Assembly (NCBI RefSeq): GCF_034497705.1 | Contig: NZ_JAXRUV010000006.1 | Span: 62,001 to 126,000, forward strand | Direction of reading: 5' to 3' | DNA from: Marinococcus luteus_A | GTDB lineage: Bacteria; Bacillota; Bacilli; Bacillales; Marinococcaceae | Length of the DNA: 64,000 nt | In this document: positions 23,024 to 30,501 of the stretch, piece by piece | Layout: every line of letters begins with the position of its first letter | Numbering within the stretch: the stretch's first letter is position 1 | Translations under genes and position numbers: made by a program | Notes under the pieces: model-generated | The model's database searches: none | What the model was told of the DNA's origin: nothing | What the model saw: only the letters and a program-made list of their open reading frames with translations

Positions 23024-23821
23024 TTATGATTTTATTCCGAATAAACTTTTCACTTTGGAGAAAAAGCTTTTCTTTTCTTCTACTGCCATAAGCGGCACCG
23101 ATTCCCCGAGCAGCCGGCGGGCGATGTTACGATATCCAAGCGAAGCCCTGCTGTTCGGATTCATCGCAATCGGCTCCCCTTTATGCGCTGCTTTTAACAC
23201 ATGCTCTTCGTCTACAATCATGCCGAGCAGATCCACTGCGAGTGTAGCTACGACGTCTTCCACATCCAATACGTTTCCTTCCCGTGAAAGATCACTCCGC
23301 ACCCGGTTCACTACCAGTTTAGGCGGTTCAATGTCTTCGTTTTCAAGCAAACCGATGATCCGGTCAGCATCTCTCACGGCTGCCGTATCCGGAGTGGTGA
23401 CAACGATCGCTTTGTCCGCACCGGACACAGCGTTTTTAAATCCCTGCTCAATACCGGCCGGGCAATCGATAAGAATAAAATCGTATTCCGGGCGGAGCGT
23501 TTCCACGATTTCCTGCATTTGTTCCGGATTCACCGCAGATTTATCCTTCGTCTGCGCTGCTGGCAGCAAATGCAGGCAGTCGAACCTTTTATCACGGATT
23601 AATGCCTGCTGCACCTTGCAGCGTCCTTCCGCAGCATCTACCAGATCGTAAATGATCCGGTTTTCCAGACCCATAACGACATCCAAATTCCGGAGTCCGA
23701 TATCTGTATCAATCAAACATACTTTCTGTCCCTGCAGTGCAAGTGCTGTACCGATGTTGGCAGAAGTCGTGGTTTTCCCGACTCCGCCTTTTCCGGATGT
23801 AATTACTATTGCCTCTCCCAC
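23024..23821 (-). CDS. minD: septum site-determining ATPase MinD
   Basis: ParA-type ATPase that recruits MinC to the membrane to block polar division. The 265 residues begin with the deviant Walker A GKGGVGKTTTSAN and contain DTDIGLRNLDVVMGLENR and DCPAGIEQGF, ending in an amphipathic membrane-targeting helix (FFSKVKSLFGIKS). The GTG at 23821 is preferred over the TTG one codon upstream because it gives MGEAIVITSG as in B. subtilis and lies eight bases after AGGAGG. Confidence 0.96.
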   Translation of the reverse strand: MGEAIVITSGKGGVGKTTTSANIGTALALQGQKVCLIDTDIGLRNLDVVMGLENRIIYDLVDAAEGRCKVQQALIRDKRFDCLHLLPAAQTKDKSAVNPEQMQEIVETLRPEYDFILIDCPAGIEQGFKNAVSGADKAIVVTTPDTAAVRDADRIIGLLENEDIEPPKLVVNRVRSDLSREGNVLDVEDVVATLAVDLLGMIVDEEHVLKAAHKGEPIAMNPNSRASLGYRNIARRLLGESVPLMAVEEKKSFFSKVKSLFGIKS

Positions 23822-23900
23822 CAACGGTTCCTCCTTTCAGACCTTACATGCTTCTCATTCCGGCTAACGGTGTCCGGAAGTTGTTTTCGGCCTGACATGC

Positions 23901-24593
23901 TTATGTATATGAGACCGAGCGTAAATAATGCCCGAGCATTTTTGTTTCCTCAAATGCAATTGCCTTATATTCTTCTCCGGTAACATACGCATACCCCGGT
24001 CCTTCAATCGCAGGCTTCTGCTCCTGCTTTTCATGCTTTTCCGGCGCATAGAAATACGTATCCGAGATAGAAATTTGTTTAGGAATCATCACAGAGGCAC
24101 ATACCACAGCATGACTTTCTCCCTCTGTGCCGGCTCTCGCTATTCCTTTTAATGCCCCGATAACATAGATGTTACCCGTGGCTTCAACCACTCCGCCAGG
24201 ATTAACATCGCCGATAATAAGAATATCGCCTGTTTTGCGGAGCACCTGCCCAGAACGGACAATCTGTGTGACGGACGTTACTGTTGCTTTTTCAATTACC
24301 TCTTGTGCTTCATCTTTTGTCATCACGTTCGAATGAACTTCATGCACCCGCACTGAACCCGTTTTGTTCAGAACTTCCGTAATTTCTTCTTCGTGACTTT
24401 TACTCAAATAACGGTTCCCGGCGTCCACACGAACTTCTACTTGAGGCCCGTTTTCAAACAAACGCTGCTCCCGTTCAATCTTCTTCTTCAATTCCTCAAG
24501 AAGTTCATGAAAAGAGCACTGATCATTTAATACAATGGTTAATCCTTCTTTAGTACCTTTAATCGTTACATAATTTCCATTGTTATTCGTCAT
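23901..24593 (-). CDS. minC: septum site-determining protein MinC
   Basis: FtsZ inhibitor that acts with MinD. The 230 residues have an N-terminal FtsZ-binding domain (YVTIKGTKEGLTIVLND, HELLEELKKKIE) and a C-terminal beta-helix (RSGQVLRKTGDILIIGDVNPGGVVEATGNIYVIGALKGIARAG) that binds MinD. It is fifth in mreB-mreC-mreD-minC-minD, the B. subtilis order. Confidence 0.94.
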   Translation of the reverse strand: MTNNNGNYVTIKGTKEGLTIVLNDQCSFHELLEELKKKIEREQRLFENGPQVEVRVDAGNRYLSKSHEEEITEVLNKTGSVRVHEVHSNVMTKDEAQEVIEKATVTSVTQIVRSGQVLRKTGDILIIGDVNPGGVVEATGNIYVIGALKGIARAGTEGESHAVVCASVMIPKQISISDTYFYAPEKHEKQEQKPAIEGPGYAYVTGEEYKAIAFEETKMLGHYLRSVSYT

Positions 24594-24704
24594 ATTTTCA
24601 CCCCTGAACCCTTAAGCGCTCTCCATTCTTAGTAAATGTCGTTCTTTTCATTATACGGTTTCATTTCACAGGAATAAACAGCAAACCACTTCTTTTTTAA
24701 AAAA

Positions 24705-25229
24705 TTATCGCTGCCTGATTTTTTCCTGGTCTTCAATCCATTCAAAAATACGCCGGAAAGGAACGAGCAGCAGTAAAGCAGCAGCCCCGTTAATAAGCCA
24801 CGAAGCAATCATCCGCTTCACTAAAAATTCTCCGAAAGAGAGTTCGGCAATGCCCAGCAAAAAATAAATAAAATAAATTAGCAGTTCAAATACGAAAAGC
24901 GCACAGAATATGATAAGCCACTGCCATCCATAGCTGTTCCGGACCACCGGCAGAGAGTAGGAGCTCACGTACGCAATAAAGCCGAAGCAGAACGTATAAA
25001 CACCGAGAACCTGCGTGTACGTGAAATCATAGAGAAACCCAACGAAAATACCTGCCCATACCCCTGCAACCGGACCACGGTATATGCTGGTCAAAATCAC
25101 TCCAATAAGCGCAAATCTCGGCATCCACACCCATCCACTTTCATTTTCCTGCGGAAAGAGGATTTCAAACCATGTTCCTTCAATAAGAAACAAACAAAAG
25201 ATTGCTACGGGGATAAGAAAGCGTGTCAT
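24705..25229 (-). CDS. mreD: rod shape-determining protein MreD
   Basis: Integral membrane component of the elongasome, 174 residues with five or six hydrophobic helices (FLIPVAIFCLFLIEGTW at the N-terminus, VAGVWAGIFVGFLYDF, VLGVYTFCFGFIAYVSS). The last residues are charged (FEWIEDQEKIRQR). The start codon overlaps the mreC stop by 4 bp. Weak sequence motifs are normal for MreD; position supports the call. Confidence 0.9.
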   Translation of the reverse strand: MTRFLIPVAIFCLFLIEGTWFEILFPQENESGWVWMPRFALIGVILTSIYRGPVAGVWAGIFVGFLYDFTYTQVLGVYTFCFGFIAYVSSYSLPVVRNSYGWQWLIIFCALFVFELLIYFIYFLLGIAELSFGEFLVKRMIASWLINGAAALLLLVPFRRIFEWIEDQEKIRQR

Positions 25230-26167
25230 GAGCCCCCGCCGCCTTCTTCACCGACTGGATCCACGGCTTCTTCCTCTTCGTCTTCCTGCTCCTGGTCTTC
25301 TTCGAGCGAAGGAAATTCTTCACTCAGATCTTCAATGTTCCGGTCCAGAACGTTCACATACGTTAAATCACTGAAGTCTGCCGCTGGTTCAATAAGGGCG
25401 TTATACGTTAAACCGTATTCATCGGGTTCCACGCTCTCTACTTCCCCGATTGGAATACCACTTGGAAACGCTCCACCCATCCCTGAAGTAACTACCTGCT
25501 GGCCTTCTTCGATTTCTGCATCACTGCGGATTTTCCGGAGCATGAGGCCGTCCCGGTCTTCATCCCATCCTTCAATGAAAGCATTAACCGTTTCATCACC
25601 AGCGGTCACACTGGCACTGATTCGGTTTGTGCGTTCCCCGTCCGATAGTAACTGGACAGTGGAGGAAAATTCAGAAGCCTCAGCCACACGTCCGATAAGA
25701 CCTTCATTTGTAACTACGGCCATATCCTGTTCAATACCATTCTGGGTGCCCTGATTAATACCGATCGTCTGGGTCCAGCGATCAGGGTTCCGGTAGACGA
25801 CAAGCGCCTGGCGGCTTTCATAGTCGCTCAGCATTTCCTGCGTATCTGCTGACTCCCGGAGCGTTTCATTTTCCTGCCTGGTGTTTTCAAGCTCTGCCGA
25901 AGTGGCAGCGTACTTTTCCAGCTGTTGTTTAAGGGTCTTGTTTTCCTCGTATGTATCCAATAAATTTTCCACAGCTTCAAAGCGATTAGCTGCAAAATGA
26001 GCCGGGCGGCTGATGGTCGATTGAAAAACGCCTACAGAGTCTCTTACAAACTCTTCCGGCCACGGCACCGATTCCCGTTCCCTCATGGAAAACCCTACGA
26101 GTATAACAAGAAGAATAATGCTTACCATCAAGATGATCAATCGCTTGTTGTTAAAAAAGTGCGGCAT
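25226..26167 (-). CDS. mreC: rod shape-determining protein MreC
   Basis: Extracytoplasmic scaffold of the elongasome. The 313-residue protein has one N-terminal membrane helix (LIILMVSIILLVILVGFSM), a coiled coil at about 60-105 (DTYEENKTLKQQLEKYAATSAELENTRQENETL) and two beta domains (GLIGRVAEASEFSSTVQLLSD, VVTSGMGGAFPSGIPIGEVES). The C-terminus carries an unusual acidic and glycine-rich tail (EDQEQEDEEEEAVDPVGE). Confidence 0.93.
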   Translation of the reverse strand: MPHFFNNKRLIILMVSIILLVILVGFSMRERESVPWPEEFVRDSVGVFQSTISRPAHFAANRFEAVENLLDTYEENKTLKQQLEKYAATSAELENTRQENETLRESADTQEMLSDYESRQALVVYRNPDRWTQTIGINQGTQNGIEQDMAVVTNEGLIGRVAEASEFSSTVQLLSDGERTNRISASVTAGDETVNAFIEGWDEDRDGLMLRKIRSDAEIEEGQQVVTSGMGGAFPSGIPIGEVESVEPDEYGLTYNALIEPAADFSDLTYVNVLDRNIEDLSEEFPSLEEDQEQEDEEEEAVDPVGEEGGGGS

Positions 26168-26193
26168 GGTTCCCCACCTACTCTAAAGATAGA

Positions 26194-27237
26194 TTAAGCA
26201 TTCCGGCCTGAGCGGGATGTAATACCTGCTTTCGAGCGGAACAAATGAATATTTTCTAAAGCGCGTCCTGTACCAAGTGCCACACAATCCAACGGCTCCT
26301 CCGACACTAATACCGGCATGTTCGTTTCTTCGCTCAGAACCCGGTCAATGTGCTGCAAAAGAGCCCCTCCGCCTGTTAACAGGATGCCACGGTCCATAAT
26401 ATCCGCTGCTAATTCCGGCGGCGTCTGTTCAAGTGTACTCTTCACTGTATCAATAATAGTGGAAACCGTGTCTTTCAAACATCCTGCAATCTCTTCAGAG
26501 GTAATTGTAACTGTTTTTGGAAGCCCGGTCACTACATCTCTTCCGCGGATTTCCATTGTATCATTGGCTTCATTTTCTGCGGGAGGAGCAGCAGCACCAA
26601 CTTCAAGCTTAATGGCTTCTGCCGTGCGCTCTCCCACCATGACGTTGTATGTTTTTCGGATATACTGAATGATCGCTTCATCCATTTCATCTCCAGCGAT
26701 ACGGATCGATTGACTCGTCACAATTCCCCCAAGAGAAATGATAGCCACCTCTGTCGTTCCACCGCCGATATCAACAACCATGCTTCCTGTAGGCTCCCAC
26801 ACAGGCAGATCGGCTCCAATCGCTGCTGCAAAAGGTTCTTCGATCGTATATGCTTCTCTTGCCCCCGCCTGTTTTGTTGCATCCTCCACGGCTCTCTTTT
26901 CAACTGCCGTAATACCCGACGGCACACATACCATTACGTTTGGCTTTCTGGAGAATATTGAACGTTTTTTGACCGACTGCCCAATAAAATATTCCATCAT
27001 GGTTGCCGTTGTATCAAAATCAGCAATGACACCGTCTTTCATTGGACGTATTGCCGTAATGTTCCCCGGTGTACGTCCAATCATATTTTTCGCACTGCGA
27101 CCTACAGCTTCAATATTCCCCGTATCTGTCCGCATAGCCACCACCGAAGGCTCACGAAGAATAACTCCTTCTCCCCTGGCATAAACGAGCGTATTTGCCG
27201 TACCTAAATCAATCCCCAGGTCTCTCGTTCCAAACAT
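26194..27237 (-). CDS. mreB: actin-like cell shape protein MreB
   Basis: Bacterial actin that guides side-wall synthesis. The 347-residue protein shows the phosphate-1 loop DLGIDLGTANTLVY, phosphate-2 VVDIGGGTTEVAIISLGG and adenosine motif ILLTGGGALLQHID. It starts at ATG after GAGGAG, first of mreBCD-minCD, downstream of radC. The C-terminus is slightly long and basic (LFRSKAGITSRSGRNA). Confidence 0.96.
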   Translation of the reverse strand: MFGTRDLGIDLGTANTLVYARGEGVILREPSVVAMRTDTGNIEAVGRSAKNMIGRTPGNITAIRPMKDGVIADFDTTATMMEYFIGQSVKKRSIFSRKPNVMVCVPSGITAVEKRAVEDATKQAGAREAYTIEEPFAAAIGADLPVWEPTGSMVVDIGGGTTEVAIISLGGIVTSQSIRIAGDEMDEAIIQYIRKTYNVMVGERTAEAIKLEVGAAAPPAENEANDTMEIRGRDVVTGLPKTVTITSEEIAGCLKDTVSTIIDTVKSTLEQTPPELAADIMDRGILLTGGGALLQHIDRVLSEETNMPVLVSEEPLDCVALGTGRALENIHLFRSKAGITSRSGRNA

Positions 27238-27564
27238 CTAAGTATATCTCCTCTCGTCTTGCAAAATGCACGGTCGTCCTTTTCAGCAGGTAGGGTTCAT
27301 TAGATCGTCTAATGATTTATTATGTCGGATAATGCATTTTCCGGTACCATTTGTATTCCCATATGTAGCGGGCACGTTCAGCGGTTCCTGGATGAATGAT
27401 ATCATCTTCAGGTTTTCCGTCCCTCTGACGCTCTCCCGTTATTATGCATTAAAGTACAGCTGTTCATGCATGCACTATTTTTTATTATACTGAAAAATAT
27501 TTGAAAAACATAGGGTCAATGCACCTGTTTTTTTAGGATAGGCTTATTTTCGCATCTTTCTGTT
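27238..27564. other. radC-mreB intergenic region
   Basis: This 327-bp gap has no convincing ORF. A perfect TATAAT on the minus strand (27484-27489) with a poor -35 may be the mreB promoter, which would give a leader of about 240 nt. Within it I see no known riboswitch or clear terminator. Confidence 0.4.
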
Positions 27565-28248
27565 TTACATAAATCCCTGCTCCTTCATGCTTTCAAAGCA
27601 CTGATCGCCAACAATTACATGATCGAGCAGTTCGATGCCGAGCAGCCGGCCGCATTCTGCCACTCGTTTAGTCACCTGAATATCCTCGCTGCTCGGAGCC
27701 GGATCGCCGGATGGGTGATTATGAAGGCAGATAATTGACGCTGCGGATCGCCGCAGCGCTTCTTTGAATAGTTCCCTTGGGTGTACAATACTTGAATTCA
27801 GACTGCCGATAAATAACGTCTGCTTATGAATAATTTGATTTTTAGTATTCAGACACAGTACGACAAAATGCTCCTGCTGTAAAAATCTCAAGTCCTCCAT
27901 CATGTATTCCGCTGCGTCTTCGGGTGAACGCACCACGTATCTGTCCGGGTACGAATAGCGAAAGATGCGCTTTCCTAATTCAAGCGCTGCCTGCAGCTCC
28001 AGAGCTTTTGTTTTTCCGATCCCCGGAATTTCCATCAGCTCTTCACGGGTGGCTTCTTTCAGTAACGGCAGAGCATCGAAACGCTCCATTACCTCGGCAG
28101 CCAGTTCCAGCACCGGTACCTGCTTTGTACCTGTGCGAAGAAGCACCGCCAGCAGCTCTTGTTCTGTCAGTGCCTCTGCCCCTTTTTGTTCCATTTTCTC
28201 GCGGGGTCTAAACAGTCCTGTCCCATCGGGGATTGCAGTCGTCTTCAT
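27565..28248 (-). CDS. radC: RadC family JAMM-domain protein
   Basis: A 227-residue protein with an N-terminal helix-hairpin-helix region (ELMEIPGIGKTKALELQAALELG) and a C-terminal JAMM metalloprotease-like domain with HNHPSGDPAPSSED. Despite the name its role in DNA repair is doubtful and the biochemical function remains unclear. Its position before mreB is that of B. subtilis, but the maf and spoIIB genes that normally lie between comC and radC are missing here. Confidence 0.92.
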   Translation of the reverse strand: MKTTAIPDGTGLFRPREKMEQKGAEALTEQELLAVLLRTGTKQVPVLELAAEVMERFDALPLLKEATREELMEIPGIGKTKALELQAALELGKRIFRYSYPDRYVVRSPEDAAEYMMEDLRFLQQEHFVVLCLNTKNQIIHKQTLFIGSLNSSIVHPRELFKEALRRSAASIICLHNHPSGDPAPSSEDIQVTKRVAECGRLLGIELLDHVIVGDQCFESMKEQGFM

Positions 28249-28290
28249 CAGTAATCGTCTCCTTTATGTGTGGGGGGTTGAAGCGGGGAA

Positions 28291-29046
28291 TTATAAAAAA
28301 GCCAGATACCATTTCAGGCATGCTTCTCCGGCAAATAAAGTAAATAAGCTGCCGGCCGCAATGGCAGGGGCAAACGGGAACGGCATTCCTTTTTTGAAAA
28401 TACCAAATGGATATAAAAGAAAAATAACGATAGAAGCGGTGAACACAGCAGCTATAAAATTAACAGCAAGGAGAGGCGGACCAAAGAAAAACCCGAGAAC
28501 AATAAATATTTTCAGGTCACCGCCGCCCATCCCTCCCCTCGTGGCCAGAATAATGGCTGATATAAGAAATAAGCCGGTGAATGCACCTATGAAGCTCTCG
28601 CTCCAGGCAGGCTCCTCCAGCCAGAAAAATTTTAAAAGCACCGCTCCAAGAAAAAACAGAAGCGACACCCGGTCCGGGATGATCATGGCTGTAATATCGC
28701 TGATGGTAATTATAAAAAGGTAGGAAATAAGAAGGAAAGCTGCAGCGAGTTCTGCAGTTAGTCCGAAGCGGACGAAAGCGAGGAAAAACAAGACACCACC
28801 GGCGCCTTCCATAAGAGGATGAATCGCGGAAATACGATTTTTGCAGAAGCGGCATTTACCGCCCAGATACAAATACGAACAGCAGGGGACTAAATCTCTT
28901 TTTTTAATCGGCTGGATACATACCGGGCAGTTCGATGGGGGCGACCACACGGATTCGCTGGCAGCCAGTCGCATACCTGCGGCGCTACAAAAAGAACTCA
29001 CTACCATCCCTGCTGCTGTAAAATATACAGCGAGCAATACATTCAT
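28291..29046 (-). CDS. comC: type IV prepilin peptidase/methyltransferase, ComC-like
   Basis: Membrane aspartyl protease that processes competence pseudopilins. The 251-residue protein has about eight hydrophobic helices, a cytosolic zinc motif with two CxxC pairs (CPVC, CRFC), and the two catalytic aspartate boxes SDITAMIIPD and GGGDLK. The ATG at 29046 is used because AAGAGG lies seven bases upstream; a GTG one codon earlier is weaker. It lies between folC and radC as in B. subtilis. Its presence suggests a transformation machine elsewhere in the genome. Confidence 0.92.
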   Translation of the reverse strand: MNVLLAVYFTAAGMVVSSFCSAAGMRLAASESVWSPPSNCPVCIQPIKKRDLVPCCSYLYLGGKCRFCKNRISAIHPLMEGAGGVLFFLAFVRFGLTAELAAAFLLISYLFIITISDITAMIIPDRVSLLFFLGAVLLKFFWLEEPAWSESFIGAFTGLFLISAIILATRGGMGGGDLKIFIVLGFFFGPPLLAVNFIAAVFTASIVIFLLYPFGIFKKGMPFPFAPAIAAGSLFTLFAGEACLKWYLAFL

Positions 29047-29112
29047 CACAACGCCTCTTCCATTTTTTTCTTATTATAGCATGGTTTCCCTTTAATTAGC
29101 TCAAAAATATTA

Positions 29113-29142
29113 TAAAAAGGCAGAAGCCGCATGCTTCTGCCT
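29113..29142 (-). terminator. terminator of valS-folC
   Basis: Nine-pair stem GGCAGAAGC/GCTTCTGCC with a 5-nt loop and a five-base T run on the minus strand. Confidence 0.9.
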
Positions 29143-29150
29143 TCGCTTTC

Positions 29151-30443
29151 TTATTGACTCCACTCCTGCGTCAGCTGGGAGATGAAATACAGGGAGCCGG
29201 CAAAGACGATCACGTCTTCCTGAGCCCGGGCTGTATTTGCCTTTTCCCATGCTTCCTGCCAGCTTGCTGCTTCTTGAACGTCGACTGTATTCGCTTCAGC
29301 AATATCCTCCGGTGCTGCTGCCTGCGGAAAATCAAACGGAACCGCCGTGATGGATTCTATCTCCAGGCCGTTCAGCTGATCGAGCACCGGTGCTTGTAAT
29401 TTGTCTGTTTTCATTCCGACAATAAAATGAAAACGGCTGTTTGGATAATGCTTAGTTAACGCTTCTTTGAGGCTTTTCATTCCTTCTTCATTATGAGCAC
29501 CGTCGAAAAGAACATGCTCTTCGCCAGGCGCTTTTTCAAGCCTACCTGGCCAGGCTGCTTTTTTCAGGCCGGCGCGGATGTGTTCATCTTCTGCGGGGAG
29601 CGCGTAATACATTTTCAGATAACGTGTCGTAATTACTGCTGCTGCCGCATTCTCCACCTGGTGCTCCCCGAGCATGGAGACTTCGAGATCTTCCATATCT
29701 CCGAGAAGGGAATAAAAGGAAAACCGGGTTCCTGACTCTAACGGTTCGAGGCGGCGAACGTGAAACTGACGGCCAAGCTGATAAAATTTCGAGCGCTGGT
29801 AATCGACAGCTTCCTCAAAAATGCCGGCAAGCTCTTCATTCTGCTCACATGTCACTACAGGCACCCCGCCTTTAATAATACCGGCTTTTTCCCGGGCTAC
29901 TTCTTCGAGCGTGTCCCCGAGGATGCCCTGATGATCGTGCCCAATATTTGTGATGACGCTCACCATAGGGTGGATTGCGTTTGTGGCGTCCAGACGGCCG
30001 CCAAGGCCAACCTCCCATATGACGACGTCCGGAAACGTTTTTCTGGCAAAATACATTGCCGCGATAACAGTGATCACTTCAAACTCCGTCGGTGATCCAA
30101 ATGGCGTTCGCGCAATGCTTTCCACTACCGGACGAAGAACGGCAGCCAGCTCCAGAAAATCCTCCTCGCTGATTGGTTCTCCATCTGTCGCAATACGCTC
30201 ACGAAAATGATGGATATATGGTGATGTGAACGACCCGCAAACAATGCCTGCTTCTGTCATAATATTTCTCGTAAATGCTGCAGTGGATCCTTTTCCATTC
30301 GTTCCGCCGATATGAATGCCTTTCAGCCGGCGTTCCGGGTTACCGACGGCTTCAAGCATCATATTCATACGGTCAAGCCCCGGGCGGATGCCGAACGTTT
30401 CGAGTGAGTGCACCCATGCTTCTGCTTCCTTGTATGTGTGCAA
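29151..30443 (-). CDS. folC: folylpolyglutamate synthase/dihydrofolate synthase FolC
   Basis: Mur-ligase-type enzyme that adds glutamates to folates. The 430 residues carry the ATP loop GTNGKGSTAAF, the GSFTSPYIHHFRERI segment, NIGHDHQGILGDTLEEVAREKAGI and the C-terminal FDGAHNEEGM. The start is a TTG six bases after GGGAGG; no ATG is available nearby. It follows valS by 58 bp, as in Bacillus, and the two are probably co-transcribed under the valine T-box. Confidence 0.94.
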   Translation of the reverse strand: MHTYKEAEAWVHSLETFGIRPGLDRMNMMLEAVGNPERRLKGIHIGGTNGKGSTAAFTRNIMTEAGIVCGSFTSPYIHHFRERIATDGEPISEEDFLELAAVLRPVVESIARTPFGSPTEFEVITVIAAMYFARKTFPDVVIWEVGLGGRLDATNAIHPMVSVITNIGHDHQGILGDTLEEVAREKAGIIKGGVPVVTCEQNEELAGIFEEAVDYQRSKFYQLGRQFHVRRLEPLESGTRFSFYSLLGDMEDLEVSMLGEHQVENAAAAVITTRYLKMYYALPAEDEHIRAGLKKAAWPGRLEKAPGEEHVLFDGAHNEEGMKSLKEALTKHYPNSRFHFIVGMKTDKLQAPVLDQLNGLEIESITAVPFDFPQAAAPEDIAEANTVDVQEAASWQEAWEKANTARAQEDVIVFAGSLYFISQLTQEWSQ

Positions 30444-30501
30444 AGTAGACCTCCCTTTAAACAGCCATGCTGCAGGCCCCTAGGCCGGGGGCGTCTGCTG
30501 C

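Noticed and set aside
30470..30501. GC-rich inverted repeat between folC and valS
   Set aside because: No T tract on either strand and the genes look co-transcribed, so it is not called a terminator.
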